Positions 12,020-23,712 of a stretch of 64,000 nt of DNA are shown here, in pieces; within the stretch, counting starts at the first letter, position 1; each line of letters starts with the position of its first letter. The notes beneath the pieces were generated by a model. That model saw only the letters and a list, made by a program, of their open reading frames with translations. It was not told the origin of the DNA and ran no database searches. This DNA comes from Pohlia nutans. Its lineage: Eukaryota > Streptophyta > Bryopsida > Bryales > Mniaceae. The stretch is taken from the NCBI GenBank assembly GCA_022496805.1, contig CM040090.1, positions 7,372,001 through 7,436,000 on the forward strand. Reading direction: 5' to 3'. Made by a program: the position numbers and the translations under genes.

Positions 12020-13372
12020 GAATTATTTCGGAAAAAAATAACTACAAAAGAAGGAAATTGAATTTTGAGTAAAATAAAGTCTATGCATGCCAAAATTCAA
12101 CATATTCATGATTGGAGATCGAACCCAAGTTAAAACCAGTGGATCCAAGGTCAGTAGTGTCATCCACCACCCTTTTATTACACTTCAGTGTGCTACACTA
12201 CCAAATGTCACAACTATTATAATCTCTTTGTCAAACCGAACTTAATACATTTTGATAATTATTTGGCATGAATTGCTAGACTTGTTAAGCTACTACGGTA
12301 TTCTATTTGATATCAAATGTTGAACATTGGTAACATATTTGAGTTAAGGAATATAAAGCACTAGTATCAATAGCATGGATATTTTTTATTAGGATTTTGG
12401 TTAGTGATGATTGCCAATAGTTATGCATCCAACGTGTGAATTTATTGTCCAATGGAGTAAATTCAAAAATTCAAGGCTCTTTAGCAAATCTCATTAGTAA
12501 GAGATTTTCTCAAGAGATTTTCAATCAAAAATTAGAAAGTATTAGCTCAATTAGTGAAAAAAATCTCTAATATTATACCTATAATGAGCATACAACAAAA
12601 ATTTGAAATCAATATTGGAAAAATGCACAATATCAAATTTCTTAGTAATTATAGGCCTCTATTAGTAAAGTTGGTCTTTGCTTTTGCCTTTGAAATATAC
12701 AAAAAAAAATTTAATTTTTTTTTTTGAAATTAACATCGCAAAAACCCCTAAAATAAATATTTTAAACAATCTTTCAAACAACTTGTTAACCGCCATCTCC
12801 CTAAGCATCCATTCTTTTAATGATGTACATAATCATTGTACAATTGTGCATTCGTGGTGATGTTTTAGGTAATTACTTTTACGTGAGTGAATTCAAATCA
12901 GGAAAAAAATTGAAATTGAAATTACTAGGTCCTTCCATTCCATGTGAGCTTTCATTTTGACAAAAAAATCAATTTGATGTGCGTATCTTTTGCATTGTGT
13001 GCAATATTTCAACCTGTAAAATATCGGCTTTTGATTGTTTACAATGAGATCTCAAGACACCTCTATTGAACTATAATAAAACTAATGTGAACAACTTAAC
13101 CACCATTGAAGCATAATGATTTCAACCAATCATAATGCATTACAAGATGAGGGTTAGGATGAGTATCAAAATTGTACTATTAGTGAATTCTTGAAAAAAA
13201 TCTTGTATTCATTTGAAAAACATTCACGCATTTTATATCAGATTCAAATTAGGACATGTTTCGTAATAAGAACATAATACATATGCTCTTTCGAGTTGAA
13301 GCTCAATTTTTTTAAAGAAGCCTCATTTTATAACACATTTAGGAATTGTCCAAAACCAATACGCATTTAGGG
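12020..13372. other. AT-rich spacer with a lone TTAA-family right end
   Basis: No gene is recognised. At 13364-13377 the sequence GCATTTAGGGG plus TTAA is a right end of the CCCCTAAA family. I did not find its left partner, so this copy is truncated or its left end has decayed. Confidence 0.45.
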
Positions 13373-13580
13373 GTTAAAGTCCAAACATGTTAATTCAAGC
13401 CACAAACATATGCCAACCCTAATCGCTCCCCTTTCTTCCCTCTTAAAAAGTCACCTTTTGCACCTTGCCAACAACAAATACCAACATATAACAAAATATC
13501 ATAAAACAATGATTGAATGGTTATCCATTTTTGTTTGAAGGGATAAAAGTAAATAATATTTTATTTATTTATTTCAAAAA

Positions 13581-13830
13581 TTTCTCGGGGAGGTCACTTC
13601 CAAATATTACGTAACATCGTGCGAACAAAGATAGGGTCGAAATAAATCTTTGAAAGTAATTTTTATAAATGATTTACATTAATATAGGATGCTCACAATT
13701 AATTAAAATGAGAATATTCCCAAAAATTACTACTTATAGTAAGAATTATTTTTAATTTTTAGGGTACTTTTAAATACCCTTTGTTCACACGTGATACTCA
13801 AAAGATACAAAGAGTGACCTCCTCGAGAAA
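13581..13830. mobile_element. 250-bp MITE-like element with TTTCTCGGGGAGGTCACT ends
   Basis: An 18-bp end at 13581-13598 recurs inverted at 13813-13830 with one mismatch. The interior has AGGATGCTCACAATTAAT and AAATACCCTTTGTTCAC. Diverged relatives are seen near 31525-31770, 32300-32380, 42510-42700 and 61910-62110. Confidence 0.55.
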
Positions 13831-13846
13831 AAATTCAAATTGTACC

Positions 13847-13853
<7 letters not shown>

Positions 13854-13900
<47 letters not shown>
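13854..13900. repeat. (TA)n microsatellite
   Basis: About 22 uninterrupted TA units. An ORF that crosses it reads alternating Tyr and Ile and is an artefact. Confidence 0.9.
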
Positions 13901-13901
<1 letters not shown>

Positions 13902-14302
13902 TTCCTATAATTTTTTTAATTTTTCTGGCAATTACATCCATTCAAAACTCAAAACTAGATAATATTTTGCAAAATACCATAACTTCTAAACAGGTTAGGT
14001 AGAGCCATATTGTACTTAAACTTGTCAATATTATGAAAAATTACAATTTAAGAAAAAAAATTGACCAAAAAATACTTCAAAAAAATTGAAGATTGCTTAA
14101 GAAATTGGGTTTGCAAATATTTTTTGTAGTGGAAAAATAATATTAATCATACTACATAGATCACTTCATGTAGTGTGGACCAAACTATTATGAAAATCTA
14201 CACTAATTAAAAATTTACATTCAATTTTTTTTTAGAGACACACAAGTGCTGAAAATGGGCAACAACTTCAAAGTTGACACGTTTAGAGTGAATTGATCCA
14301 CA
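13901..14302. other. AT-rich spacer, no gene seen
   Basis: No recognisable feature. Confidence 0.4.
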
Positions 14303-14306
14303 TTAA

Positions 14307-15117
14307 CCCCTAAGCGTCTTGGCGTTCATATCTTGAAAGTTTTTGAGGGACAATCAACTTCAAAGACCTGTAACTATTGAAAAACATGTCTGAATTTGCT
14401 AAAAATTTGAAAAAAAACTCCCCGCATGATGTATGGAATCGGTGGTAAAAATTTCAAATCAATCCGAGTTGAATTGAATTTTTGGTGATCATTTGAAAGT
14501 AGGTATCTTTTTTTTGGACAGTTTCTGTGAATTTTGATGGCAGCAACTTTGGGGACTTGTGTCTCCTTCATCCCAAGTCCGTTTTCGATAAAACTTGTTG
14601 GATTGAATTCCCCTTGAAGTCTAGTTATCATGAATTTTTTTTTAAGATCAATCCATGTTGTTGTGAATGTTTGGGAATCATTTTAGTGCACCGGTCTAGT
14701 TTGAACACTTTTTGCTTTTTGGGTCAAATGGGTCACTTTTTGGGCTATGTTTTGACATTGCAAGGTCATTTTAGGGCACATTAAATTTTTTCATGAGGAT
14801 TTTTTGGTACCAATGTGTTTATAAGATGATTTTGAACTACTTTATAGTTGATTGTTTTTTTATTTGAGTAATTTTAAGAACGAATTTCACCTCTGACTGT
14901 GTTGCTATGAAAATTTTGGCATCCTTTTTTAGTACTAAAACACTATGATCTTGCAATCTATATGGCCAAATGACCCCAAAATTGATCCACATGATCTACA
15001 ACATGTATGTTACAAGATTGTACGATAGAGATTTCTTTACCTCATTTACATTTAGAGCTATAACACATCAAAAGCGACAATGATTTTAAGCTCAAAAAAG
15101 CTAAGGATCCTTAGGGG
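14307..15117. mobile_element. TTAA-flanked element, 811 bp (E4)
   Basis: TTAA at 14303-14306 and 15118-15121. Ends are CCCCTAAGCG and the complement of CCCCTAAGGATCC. Opposing ORFs of about 85 codons overlap inside it and lack domains. Confidence 0.7.
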
Positions 15118-15435
15118 TTAATTTTCAATCCACACTATATAAGGTGAACGGTGTAGCCTAGCGACGGGCCAGTGTTGAGTTTCAGCGAGGGCTCGTGCGA
15201 GGAGGACCGTCGATCAAGCTGAACGGTCCAGATGCAAGAGGTTTACTGTAGACGGGCCCGGGCGCTGTCCCGACCACCAAGCTCACCCGTGCCAAATATT
15301 GCTCATTTTTTAGTTACTGGAGACTGTTCATCTTCCTGACAACGTTGAACTGATACGGGCTATGGGCTGGTAACACAAATTTTGGACATACTATTTGGGT
15401 GAATTGGAACGGCATACTATTTGGTTAGAAATTAA

Positions 15436-15665
15436 GCCCTAAAAAACCAAGAAGCTCAAACTCGATCTCTTGTTTCTTTTAGCACTTTTGAGTAGATCCT
15501 AGATGAACTTCTTTTTTTCGAACAAATTTGTTCTTTGACCAACCCATGCGACGTAGTTCACTAATTCCAATGATATAAAATTTGGTCCCATCTAAATTGT
15601 ATTTTTCACAATAAGATCAATTGAATTTGTCATTTTAAAACCATGGATCCTTTGTCCTTTAGGGG
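15436..15665. mobile_element. 230-bp TTAA element inside the left MULE arm (E5L)
   Basis: TTAA at 15432-15435 and 15666-15669. Ends are GCCCTAAAAAACC (degenerate) and the complement of CCCCTAAAGGAC. The right arm holds the mirror copy, so the insertion was there before the arms became inverted copies or were last homogenised. Confidence 0.65.
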
Positions 15666-16182
15666 TTAAAAAAAATTTGACGGTATCTTGGGGTTTAGCC
15701 TTTCATTTCATTTTCAAATCTCATACCAACCATTTAAAAATGAAATGGAAAAATTGATCGAACCTTTCACATAATTGAAGAGCATTTTCATAACAACTCA
15801 TGAAGAGTTGTGGGGACTCTTTTGAGGTTTGCGTGAATAAAGTGTGAATAAAGTGTCTGTTCGTAATGACAATGACCCAATGCCCACCAAGGCTACTACT
15901 CTCTTCTATCAAGAACTAGTGGGACCCGTGCCGTTGAGCACATCGAGCTTGGGTTGTCTCTTCAACGGATTTCAAAGCGGAACGGTCGAGTGAGACAAAC
16001 CAAGGTGTATTAATTGTATAATAGATAGCCACTCTAGTGACCGATAGTCGTAAGCAAACGTAACTAATATCTAGTTGGAAGGGTAGTTTGTTGGATATAA
16101 CTTGGAGTTTGTTTGGTCGGTGATCTTCAAGTCATGAGTTCAATAGTTTGCTGGTGAAGGAAGCAATATTAAGGCTTTCAAG

Positions 16183-17475
16183 GCTCCTTGCCCTTCACGG
16201 CCTATAGGCCTTCTATTCTTTTTGGAGTCCTCCCCACCTTTGTTTTTGCCGGGCTACTTTGGTTTGGCTTCTTGGGCCTTGTGCCCTTCTTTGACATGTA
16301 GGTCTCGCGGATTTTCCATTGTTGATATTTCTATTTTTAACCGAAAGCGGGTTTTTTGTGAAGATCACGAAAGCGGGTTTTTTGTGAAGATCACGAAAGT
16401 TTGTACCAATCAACCGGCCCCATTCTATCTATCTAAGACAAATGCTTTTATTTTGTTAACAATAAAGAGTGGTCTTAACTACTACCCCGCTTTTTGGTTT
16501 AATTAGTCAAGGTCGGTTTAGATTTATTGATAGTGGTTGGTTATTCTCAATTTTTCTTTTATGTAGGACAATTGATGTAGCATGGTGTATAGCAATTGCG
16601 TTTATTTTTTTAAATGTGTGTTTGATGGAGTGTCTACTGGTTTTAATTTGTTTTCTAGGAGTTCTACAAAAGGGGTGTGTATCGTTCCTCTAGCTTTGGG
16701 CAATGATGACTTTGAGGGGTTAAATTTTTCCATCATTGGTTAATGATGCTATTAATTAATGGTTGATATTTTTGGATTTTATTGCCGATTTTTTATTGAG
16801 AGAATATGTTTTTACAATAAATGAATTCGATACATTCTAAAGTGAGATTGTCTTCTAGATGTAATGGTATATAATTTTGACCAAAGTCCCTTTGACCGGT
16901 GGGCATTTGCTCATTGTCAAGGCAAATAGACACTTATTCGGGCCGGCTTCGAAAGAGGACCAAAGTTTCTATCCTTCTATCTATCGTTAATTCTGACGCT
17001 GTAGTGACAATTTGTAGTCCACATGTGCAAGGAAGAAGCCAAGGGGGTATTATGTTTTTTTGTGGGTTGTAATTGAAGGTGCTTGCATCATGAGTATGTA
17101 CCATGATGATTTTTGTGTCAACAATATCAATTGTCTTAGTTCCCATACTCTTTATCACGACTTTTAAGTCCATAGTAAGAGCATATATGTGATGTTGGTT
17201 ACATTTGAAAAGAACAGGCAATCATATATCATGCGTCTAACAGTTGCATATAGATTTCATTTATAATAAACTTGTACACATTGAGGTCTCAAGGAAGTTG
17301 GAAAGTGATTCGTCCCAAAAAAATTATTAGAGCAATTGAACCATGGCAAAGCCTAAATATTTAGGTCCTTTGAAATTTAGGATAAAAATGTAAACCAAAA
17401 ATGACATTCATATACATATACATTCAATTGACCATATGTAAGATGTCATATATTATTGAAGTGAACATGCGCCAT
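16183..17475. other. Unique centre of the non-autonomous MULE
   Basis: It carries a direct duplication of about 29 bp (GAAAGCGGGTTTTTTGTGAA, near 16343 and 16371) and CTATCTATCTAAG. A block at 16870-16985 (GGTGGGCATTTGCTCATTGT, GGGCCGGCTTCG, TTTCTATCC) resembles 57030-57128, a probable retroposon 3' end. I see no clear captured gene, so the Pack-MULE label is not supported. Confidence 0.4.
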
Positions 17476-17992
17476 CTTGAAAGCTTTAATATTGCGTCCT
17501 TCACTAGCAAACTATTGAACTCATGACTTGAAGATCACCGACCAAACAAACTCCAAGTTATATCCAACAAACTACCCTTCCAACTAGATATTAGTTACGT
17601 TTGCTTACGACTATCGGTCACTAGAGTGGCTATCTATTATACAATTAATACACCTTGGTTTGTCTCACTCGACCGTTCCGCTTTGAAATCCGTTGAAGAG
17701 ACAACCCAAGCTCGATGTGCTCAACGGCACGGGTCCCACTAGTTCTTGATAGAAGAGAGTAGTAGCCTTGGTGGGCATTGGGTCATTGTCATTACGAACA
17801 GACACTTTATTCACACTTTATTCACGCAAACCTCAAAAGAGTCCCCACAACTCTTCATGAGTTGTTATGAAAATGCTCTTCAATTATGTGAAAGGTTCGA
17901 TCAATTTTTCCATTTCATTTTTAAATGGTTGGTATGAGATTTGAAAATGAAATGAAAGGCTAAACCCCAAGATACCGTCAAATTTTTTTTAA

Positions 17993-18222
17993 CCCCTAAA
18001 GGACAAAGGATCCATGGTTTTAAAATGACAAATTCAATTGATCTTATTGTGAAAAATACAATTTAGATGGGACCAAATTTTATATCATTGGAATTAGTGA
18101 ACTACGTCGCATGGGTTGGTCAAAGAACAAATTTGTTCGAAAAAAAGAAGTTCATCTAGGATCTACTCAAAAGTGCTAAAAGAAACAAGAGATCGAGTTT
18201 GAGCTTCTTGGTTTTTTAGGGC
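17993..18222. mobile_element. 230-bp TTAA element inside the right MULE arm (E5R)
   Basis: Inverted counterpart of the copy at 15436-15665, with TTAA at 17989-17992 and 18223-18226. Related copies lie in CCT4 intron 2 and near 36881-37017. Confidence 0.65.
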
Positions 18223-18520
18223 TTAATTTCTAACCAAATAGTATGCCGTTCCAATTCACCCAAATAGTATGTCCAAAATTTGTGTTACCAGCCCATAGCC
18301 CGTATCAGTTCAACGTTGTCAGGAAGATGAACAGTCTCCAGTAACTAAAAAATGAGCAATATTTGGCACGGGTGAGCTTGGTGGTCGGGACAGCGCCCGG
18401 GCCCGTCTACAGTAAACCTCTTGCATCTGGACCGTTCAGCTTGATCGACGGTCCTCTTCGCACGAGTCCTCGCTGAAATTCAGCACTGGCTCGTGATGAG
18501 GACGGTGTAGTGTTGCCGAC

Positions 18521-21500
18521 CCTCGGCACTAAGGGCTGTGCAGTGGGGCGCTTGTGCCTCCCCTGCCCCGCCCTTTCCCTGCCCGACCTTGTTCGTTCCC
18601 TGCGCAGCGTTCGTTCCCTGCGTTCCCGGCCATCGTTTGTTCCCTGCGTTCCCGGCAGCGCTCCCGCCTCCGTTCCCTGCCAGCGTGTCGGGCTGCGGGC
18701 TCCCACCTGGTTCGTTGCCCCGCTCCATTCCTGTTTCTGTCGGGCTCGTTCCCCCGCCATTCCCGCCTCCGTTCCCTGCCAACGTGTCGGGCTGCGGGCT
18801 CCCACCTGGCTCGTTGCCCCGCCCCATTCCTGTTTCTGTCGGGCTCGTTCCCCCGCCGTTCCCGCCTGATACCCCGCTTTCAAGAACCAGATGATGCACT
18901 CTGTTCGGAATCGCGGAGGGAGAAAACTGGGAGCAAAATGGGAGGGTTTTTGGGCCCTTACCCTCAACCCTCTCCAAGTCCTCCAAGCATACTTCCCAAT
19001 TAATTAAGAAATATGGATATGAAGTATTGATATTATGTAGTATTATTATTTTTTAGAGGTAGGCAAGAAGGCATAGATTGTAAGACAAGTTGAAACATAA
19101 TTTTGGGATGAAGAATGAATTAGTTATAAATTTTCAAAGTTGAAGTATGATGCATTCCATTTACATCATTTAGGTACACCACTTTCTGTCTAAAGAGTAG
19201 ATATAGATTTGTATTGCACACATTAATAAAAGATGCTTAAACCTACAACAACGAATCCACAACCACACTTGCATATACTAAAACCAATAAGAGAGAACCC
19301 ATTACCAACTGTAACTCAATGCAAAACCCAAAACTCAAACTTTATTCCACAAACATTTCATGGTCACAATTTTTGCAATGAATAGAGTTTGCTCCTCCTT
19401 CTACCAATGTCTTTGTGGCACATATATCACAAGTGACCTTAGACAATATACGAAAAATAGCCCTTTTTTGCTTGGAGTGTGATACAAGCATATGAGGGGG
19501 CCGTGCAGCCCTTCCTTCACCAACTTCGGAAATAACTCGTTTCTTTCCATGCCTCGTTCTTGTACGCTTCACATTCTTTTGTATGGAAGAAATAGAACCT
19601 CGGAGGGGAGATCGATTGTCTTAGGCCTTTCGAAACTTGTAGGCTCCATAAATGTGGCAATACAAGCTTTAAGAGCTTGCAATTTCCGTTTCATCTCCTC
19701 TTCATTATCAACATCTAGAGAAGCTCTACATAGTGAATTGAGCTCACTCAATGAGTTGAGCACCTTCTCTGGCATGACATCATTTGAAGTAGCCTCTTCC
19801 ATTGGTTCATCCACTTGAGATGGACTCATGATATCCAGGTTTTCCATGTTTGATTCCATATGTAATATTTCCCCTACAAGTTCATTGTTTTTAGGCTCTT
19901 CTAAGAATTCCTTGACTATAGATTGTACCCCAAATATATGCTTGCACGTAGAGACAATATCTGGGCAATCACATTAGTATGTTTTCAAAGACACACTATA
20001 CCAAAGGGTAGGGTTTGTCTCACTTTTGATATGAAATAGAAGATGTTCCTTGTCAACCACATTCAAAACATCCATTGGAGAGGATTGATAAGCTTTAAAA
20101 ATCCACTCACCTCCTTTTAATCGTCGTCGATGAGCTTTGTCATTTCCTTCTTATGAATCGTTCCGAATCACCTACACGTTAAACAAGTAAAATTCAAATT
20201 AATATCACATACGACATTTATGTGTAAATTATGATAATAAAAAAAAATGAATTATGCAAAAAAAGAAGAGATTATAAACTTACTTATTCGTTGAGTCATT
20301 ATGAATTGACTCAACAATGTGGGTTGGCCTAAATGGGTGCCATCTTTGGCACTTCCTATAATTGCCATAATTAGGTCTCTAACGGACCGGTTGACCTTTC
20401 CTTGGAGGAGAGTATACTTTATCAACTCCCAATGTCGTTCTACATGGTTTATTGTGTCCATGCCACCATATGCAAAAGCCTCCCAAATCGAGACTACAAT
20501 CTTCTCCAAGGCACATTAATTTCGGACGATCCGGAATTAATGTATGTAGCAAATATCGGAATGTGTTGAAATTCAACACAAAATCGTCTCAAGTTCTCAT
20601 CAAAGTGAGTCTCATTAGGACAAAACATCAAGACGTGTAAGGTTCTCCATATGCGTTCCTTGTCTTCGTTTGGGATCTAGGTGAATAAATTTTACTCCAT
20701 GCTTTCATAACATAGAAGTGACACAAAAGAACCGTTCCACCGGTTTGTAACTTTGCACCCCCCTCATGAGTCCAACAATGGACATCATTGTTTACATCTT
20801 TTTGAATTGCATGCAATGATGTCTTGTGTTTATTGATAACAATGGTGGAAGGCCTAATTTCCCCAACGACTCAAACACATGAATTAAAGCTATTTCTATA
20901 GCAATACCCTCATGCCCTTGTTTAGGAACATTGCTACAAAGCATATAAAAAGCCGGAATGCCTATTCCATCTTGATTTGGCACAATTGCCGCATAAAGCG
21001 GCAATCCAAATTGATTAGTGGAAAAAATGGAGTCCATGGCCCAAGAGTTGTTACCGGTAAACCTTTGAGCCGAGTTCTTCATGAACTCATCTTGAATAAC
21101 AACCACAAATGGTCTTTTTCGTGGGTCCTCGTCCGTAGGTGCAAATGATTGGTAGTATAGAATTTTTCCTTGGGCTTGGAGTCTAGTAATCTCGATATTA
21201 GCCGCATCCCAATCGTGTTTACGAAGTGCATCTACATAAATAGAATAACAAACATATGCAAATTAGAAGATCAAAAACCTTATAGATTTAGGAAATCAAA
21301 AGCAATATGAACTACAATCACAAGAAAAAAAAAGGAGTCAAAGCTGGAAATAACATACCGTTTGCCAAGAATATGGAAGAATTTGCACTTCCTTTCTTAT
21401 GATGAAGAACCTATATGTCGCACGTTCTACATCCGTCACCCTTTCTTTAAACATGTCTTGTGCCCTCTCCGATGCCGCTTCTACGATTCGTGACGAATGC

Positions 21501-23502
21501 ATGTATTTCAAATTCTCCATAACCCATGCAATCACGTAAAGGTGCACGGGTAGAAAAAAAATATTCGCATCGGATCCCTGGATGTGACCACTATGTTTGC
21601 TATGAATATATATAGTGGCATGACCCAAACCACTTGAGCAATTCGAAATTTTGGATTCTTCTATTTTCATTTGGAACTTTCAATCACATAATCTAGAAGT
21701 CCTATCTCTTGTAGATTCTTTTTCATCTATGGGTTTCACATCACCACCTTTTTTATGACGACGCTTTTTGTTTCCCCCTCGGTGACAACGATAATAAGTC
21801 ACCGTTCTCGTTTGCTACACACGACCCCCTAAACGTCTTTTTAGCACAATGTCTTTTGTGCAAAGTGCATCAAGGGTTGCACTTAGGTCCTCTAATGGAA
21901 TCGTTACTACCTCATCCCACTTTTTCTTTTGTAGACAAACTTCACACGAATTGACACAATCTTGTATGAATGAGGACTTGATATCTCCCACATTGATATC
22001 CGTACTCCACTGAGTACGAATGACATTTGTTGTCAAAGAGATTGATAAATGTTTTCCATTTCCATCAACATGTCCTCTGTGCAGAATCGAACGCCAATAC
22101 TCAATTGGTGGGATTTGTTTATTCTTTGTGTCATTTAAAGGAGACAATTCAAAAACATCACTAACTTCTACAACTTTTAATTTCCCTTGAATTTTTTCCA
22201 CCTCTCAATTGTATGGGTTTCCATGTTCTTAATTGTGGAACGCCCATGAAGGTTTGAGAGTGGACAAAAAGAGGGTTTGTTTCATGGATTTGGTGTAACG
22301 AAGGAAAATATCCCCTCTTATGCAATCAATCATAAGTGCAATGGATTGGACGGTGAAATGTACATACTTTGTGAACGTTTCAATGGGAATGTCCTCAAAT
22401 GATGATGAAGAGAACTCATGAGGTGTTGGAGTTCCAATGTTGATATTGCTATCACCTTCCACCAACAAGTCATCCCAAGGCTCTAAAATCTCCTCAACTC
22501 CTTCCTCCTCATCCATATCCAAGTCTTCATCCGATGATAAGAAGTAAGTATCTTGCAATGTTGAACCTTCCATATCTTTGTTACTTCAGTCATGCACACC
22601 TTGAAGAAATTCCTCCACCACCACCAACTCATTGAAGTCATCCTCAAAATCGGAAGGGTAGAAATTGTCATCCTCCATGTGGTCTCCATCATCCTCCATC
22701 CTTGACGCCAAAGCTTCACAAAAACTCTATAAAACCAACCCCCATGTGCACATATACACTCACATTTGAGAACAATGTATGCAAATAAGTAAGAAAACCC
22801 TAAATTTTGAGAACCCTAATTGTATTAGTCTATTTTCAAGTTTGTAAGCAATTGAAAAGAAAAGCACACAATTTGCAATTAAGAACAATAATATCCATAA
22901 TAAAAATAATAATAATAACAAACATTAACGCTACACTCTTTATACAAAAGTGTAGAACACTACCTATTTTTCGACAATAAAACACACTCAAAACGTATTG
23001 CAATAGATGGTACGTACCTTGTGACGGGGTAGACTTTGGTGGCTTGCTTGGAAGGGGGGTGTGAAATAAGGACAACAAGTGGAAAAGAATGCAAAACAAT
23101 TTAGGAAGGAGGGCAAATGAAACAAGTATGAAGGGGAGATGCTTGGAGGACTTGGAGAGGGTTGAGGGAAAGGGCCCAAAAACCCTCCCAGTTTGCTCCC
23201 AGTTTTCTCCCACGCCGCGATTCCCAAGAGTGCATCACCTGGTTATTGAAGGCGGGGTATCGGGGAGGGTATCGAGCGGGAACGGCGGGGAACGGCAGGG
23301 GAACGAGCCCGGCAGAAACAGGAACGGGGCGGGGCAACGAGCCAGGTCGGAGCCCGCAGCCGACACGCTGGCAGGGAACGGAGGCGGGTGCGCTGCCGGG
23401 GAACGCAGGGAACAAACGCTGGCCGGGAACGAACGAGGCCGGGCAGAAGGGGCGGGGCAGGGGAGGCGCAAGCCCCCCACTGCGCAGCCCTTAGTGCCGA
23501 GG
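18521..23502 (-). mobile_element. 5-kb Mutator-like element with GC-rich ends and a decayed transposase
   Basis: Ends begin CCTCGGCACTAAGGGCTG on both sides, inverted. The arms are 18521 to about 18988 and about 23141 to 23502. The flanking 9-mers GTTGCCGAC (18512-18520) and GCTACCGAC (23503-23511) agree at 7 of 9 positions, both differences being transitions, as expected of an old Mutator-type duplication. The left arm is longer because about 100 bp is tandemly duplicated (18667-18767 and 18769-18865). The ends are strongly GC-rich against an AT-rich surrounding, so long open frames in every direction within them are composition effects. The interior encodes the transposase remnant. The right end lies about 210 bp from the CCT4 start codon. 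Confidence 0.8.
19342..22699 (-). pseudogene. Decayed MULE transposase with SWIM zinc finger
   Basis: Read on the minus strand, an acidic N-terminus (ATG at 22699; runs of Glu and Asp) is followed by a cysteine-bearing domain (22201-21815), a third segment (21670-21338) and the MULE DDE core (21106-20628). Core landmarks are AMDSIFSTNQFGLPLYAAI with the first Asp, DGIGIPAFYMLCS, a KHKTSLHAIQKD stretch and LLCHFYVMKAW. Next come a helical ERHWELIKYTLLQGKVNR segment (near 20440), a SWIM zinc finger CDCPDIVSTCKH (19935-19973), and a C-terminal region with CDICATKTLVEGG...CKNC (19400-19340). Lesions include an in-frame TGA about 38 codons from the start, a frameshift inside the core near 20830, and Asn where the second catalytic Asp is expected (INKHK). 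A stop also lies just before the SWIM finger. Some breaks could be introns, but the core lesions mean it cannot make an active enzyme. Confidence 0.82.
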
Positions 23503-23712
23503 GCTACCGACGGTAAAGAAATTCAATTCCTTTCAAAAACTGGCCACAAATAAAAAAATGCTGAGTGCTCATTCAGTTACAGTCGCCAGTGAGAGGCTCC
23601 GTCACCTTCGTCAGTTAGGGTTTAGGGTTTCCCGAAGCGTTTTCTCTCCTCTGGCGATGGCGCATTGATCGTCGCATTCCGGGTTGCAGTTTGCATTCCG
23701 TTATCGATCACA
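23503..23712 (+). promoter_or_regulatory. CCT4 promoter and 5' UTR with a telo-box
   Basis: Only about 210 bp separates the MULE end from the CCT4 ATG. It contains TTAGGGTTTAGGGTTT at 23615-23630, a telo-box-type element (AAACCCTAA on the other strand) common in promoters of plant growth and protein-synthesis genes. No TATA box is obvious. The GC-rich MULE end may now form part of the upstream promoter. Confidence 0.6.

Larger units (their letters stand above)
15157..18501. mobile_element. Non-autonomous Mutator-like element with 1-kb inverted arms
   Basis: The element is flanked by the identical 9-bp duplication ACGGTGTAG (15148-15156 and 18502-18510), the length typical of Mutator-like elements. 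The left arm (15157 to about 16182) and right arm (about 17476 to 18501) are near-identical inverted copies from the outermost CCT inward. Only the first ten or so bases show clustered differences. The 1.3-kb centre (16183-17475) holds no transposase. Both arms contain one copy of a 230-bp TTAA element. The element lies one base away from the target duplication of the neighbouring MULE. Confidence 0.85.

Noticed and set aside
16213..16693. ORFs in the MULE centre as a captured host gene
   Set aside because: No recognisable domain or splice pattern, and part of the sequence matches a retroposon tail elsewhere in the window.
15721..17937. Two identical 63-codon ORFs as a duplicated gene
   Set aside because: They are the same segment in the two inverted MULE arms, with no domain.
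18407..19003. Overlapping frames of 120-190 codons on both strands
   Set aside because: They lie in the GC-rich inverted end of a MULE. Openness in nearly all frames follows from GC content and the tandem duplication, and the same pattern recurs at 23100-23550.
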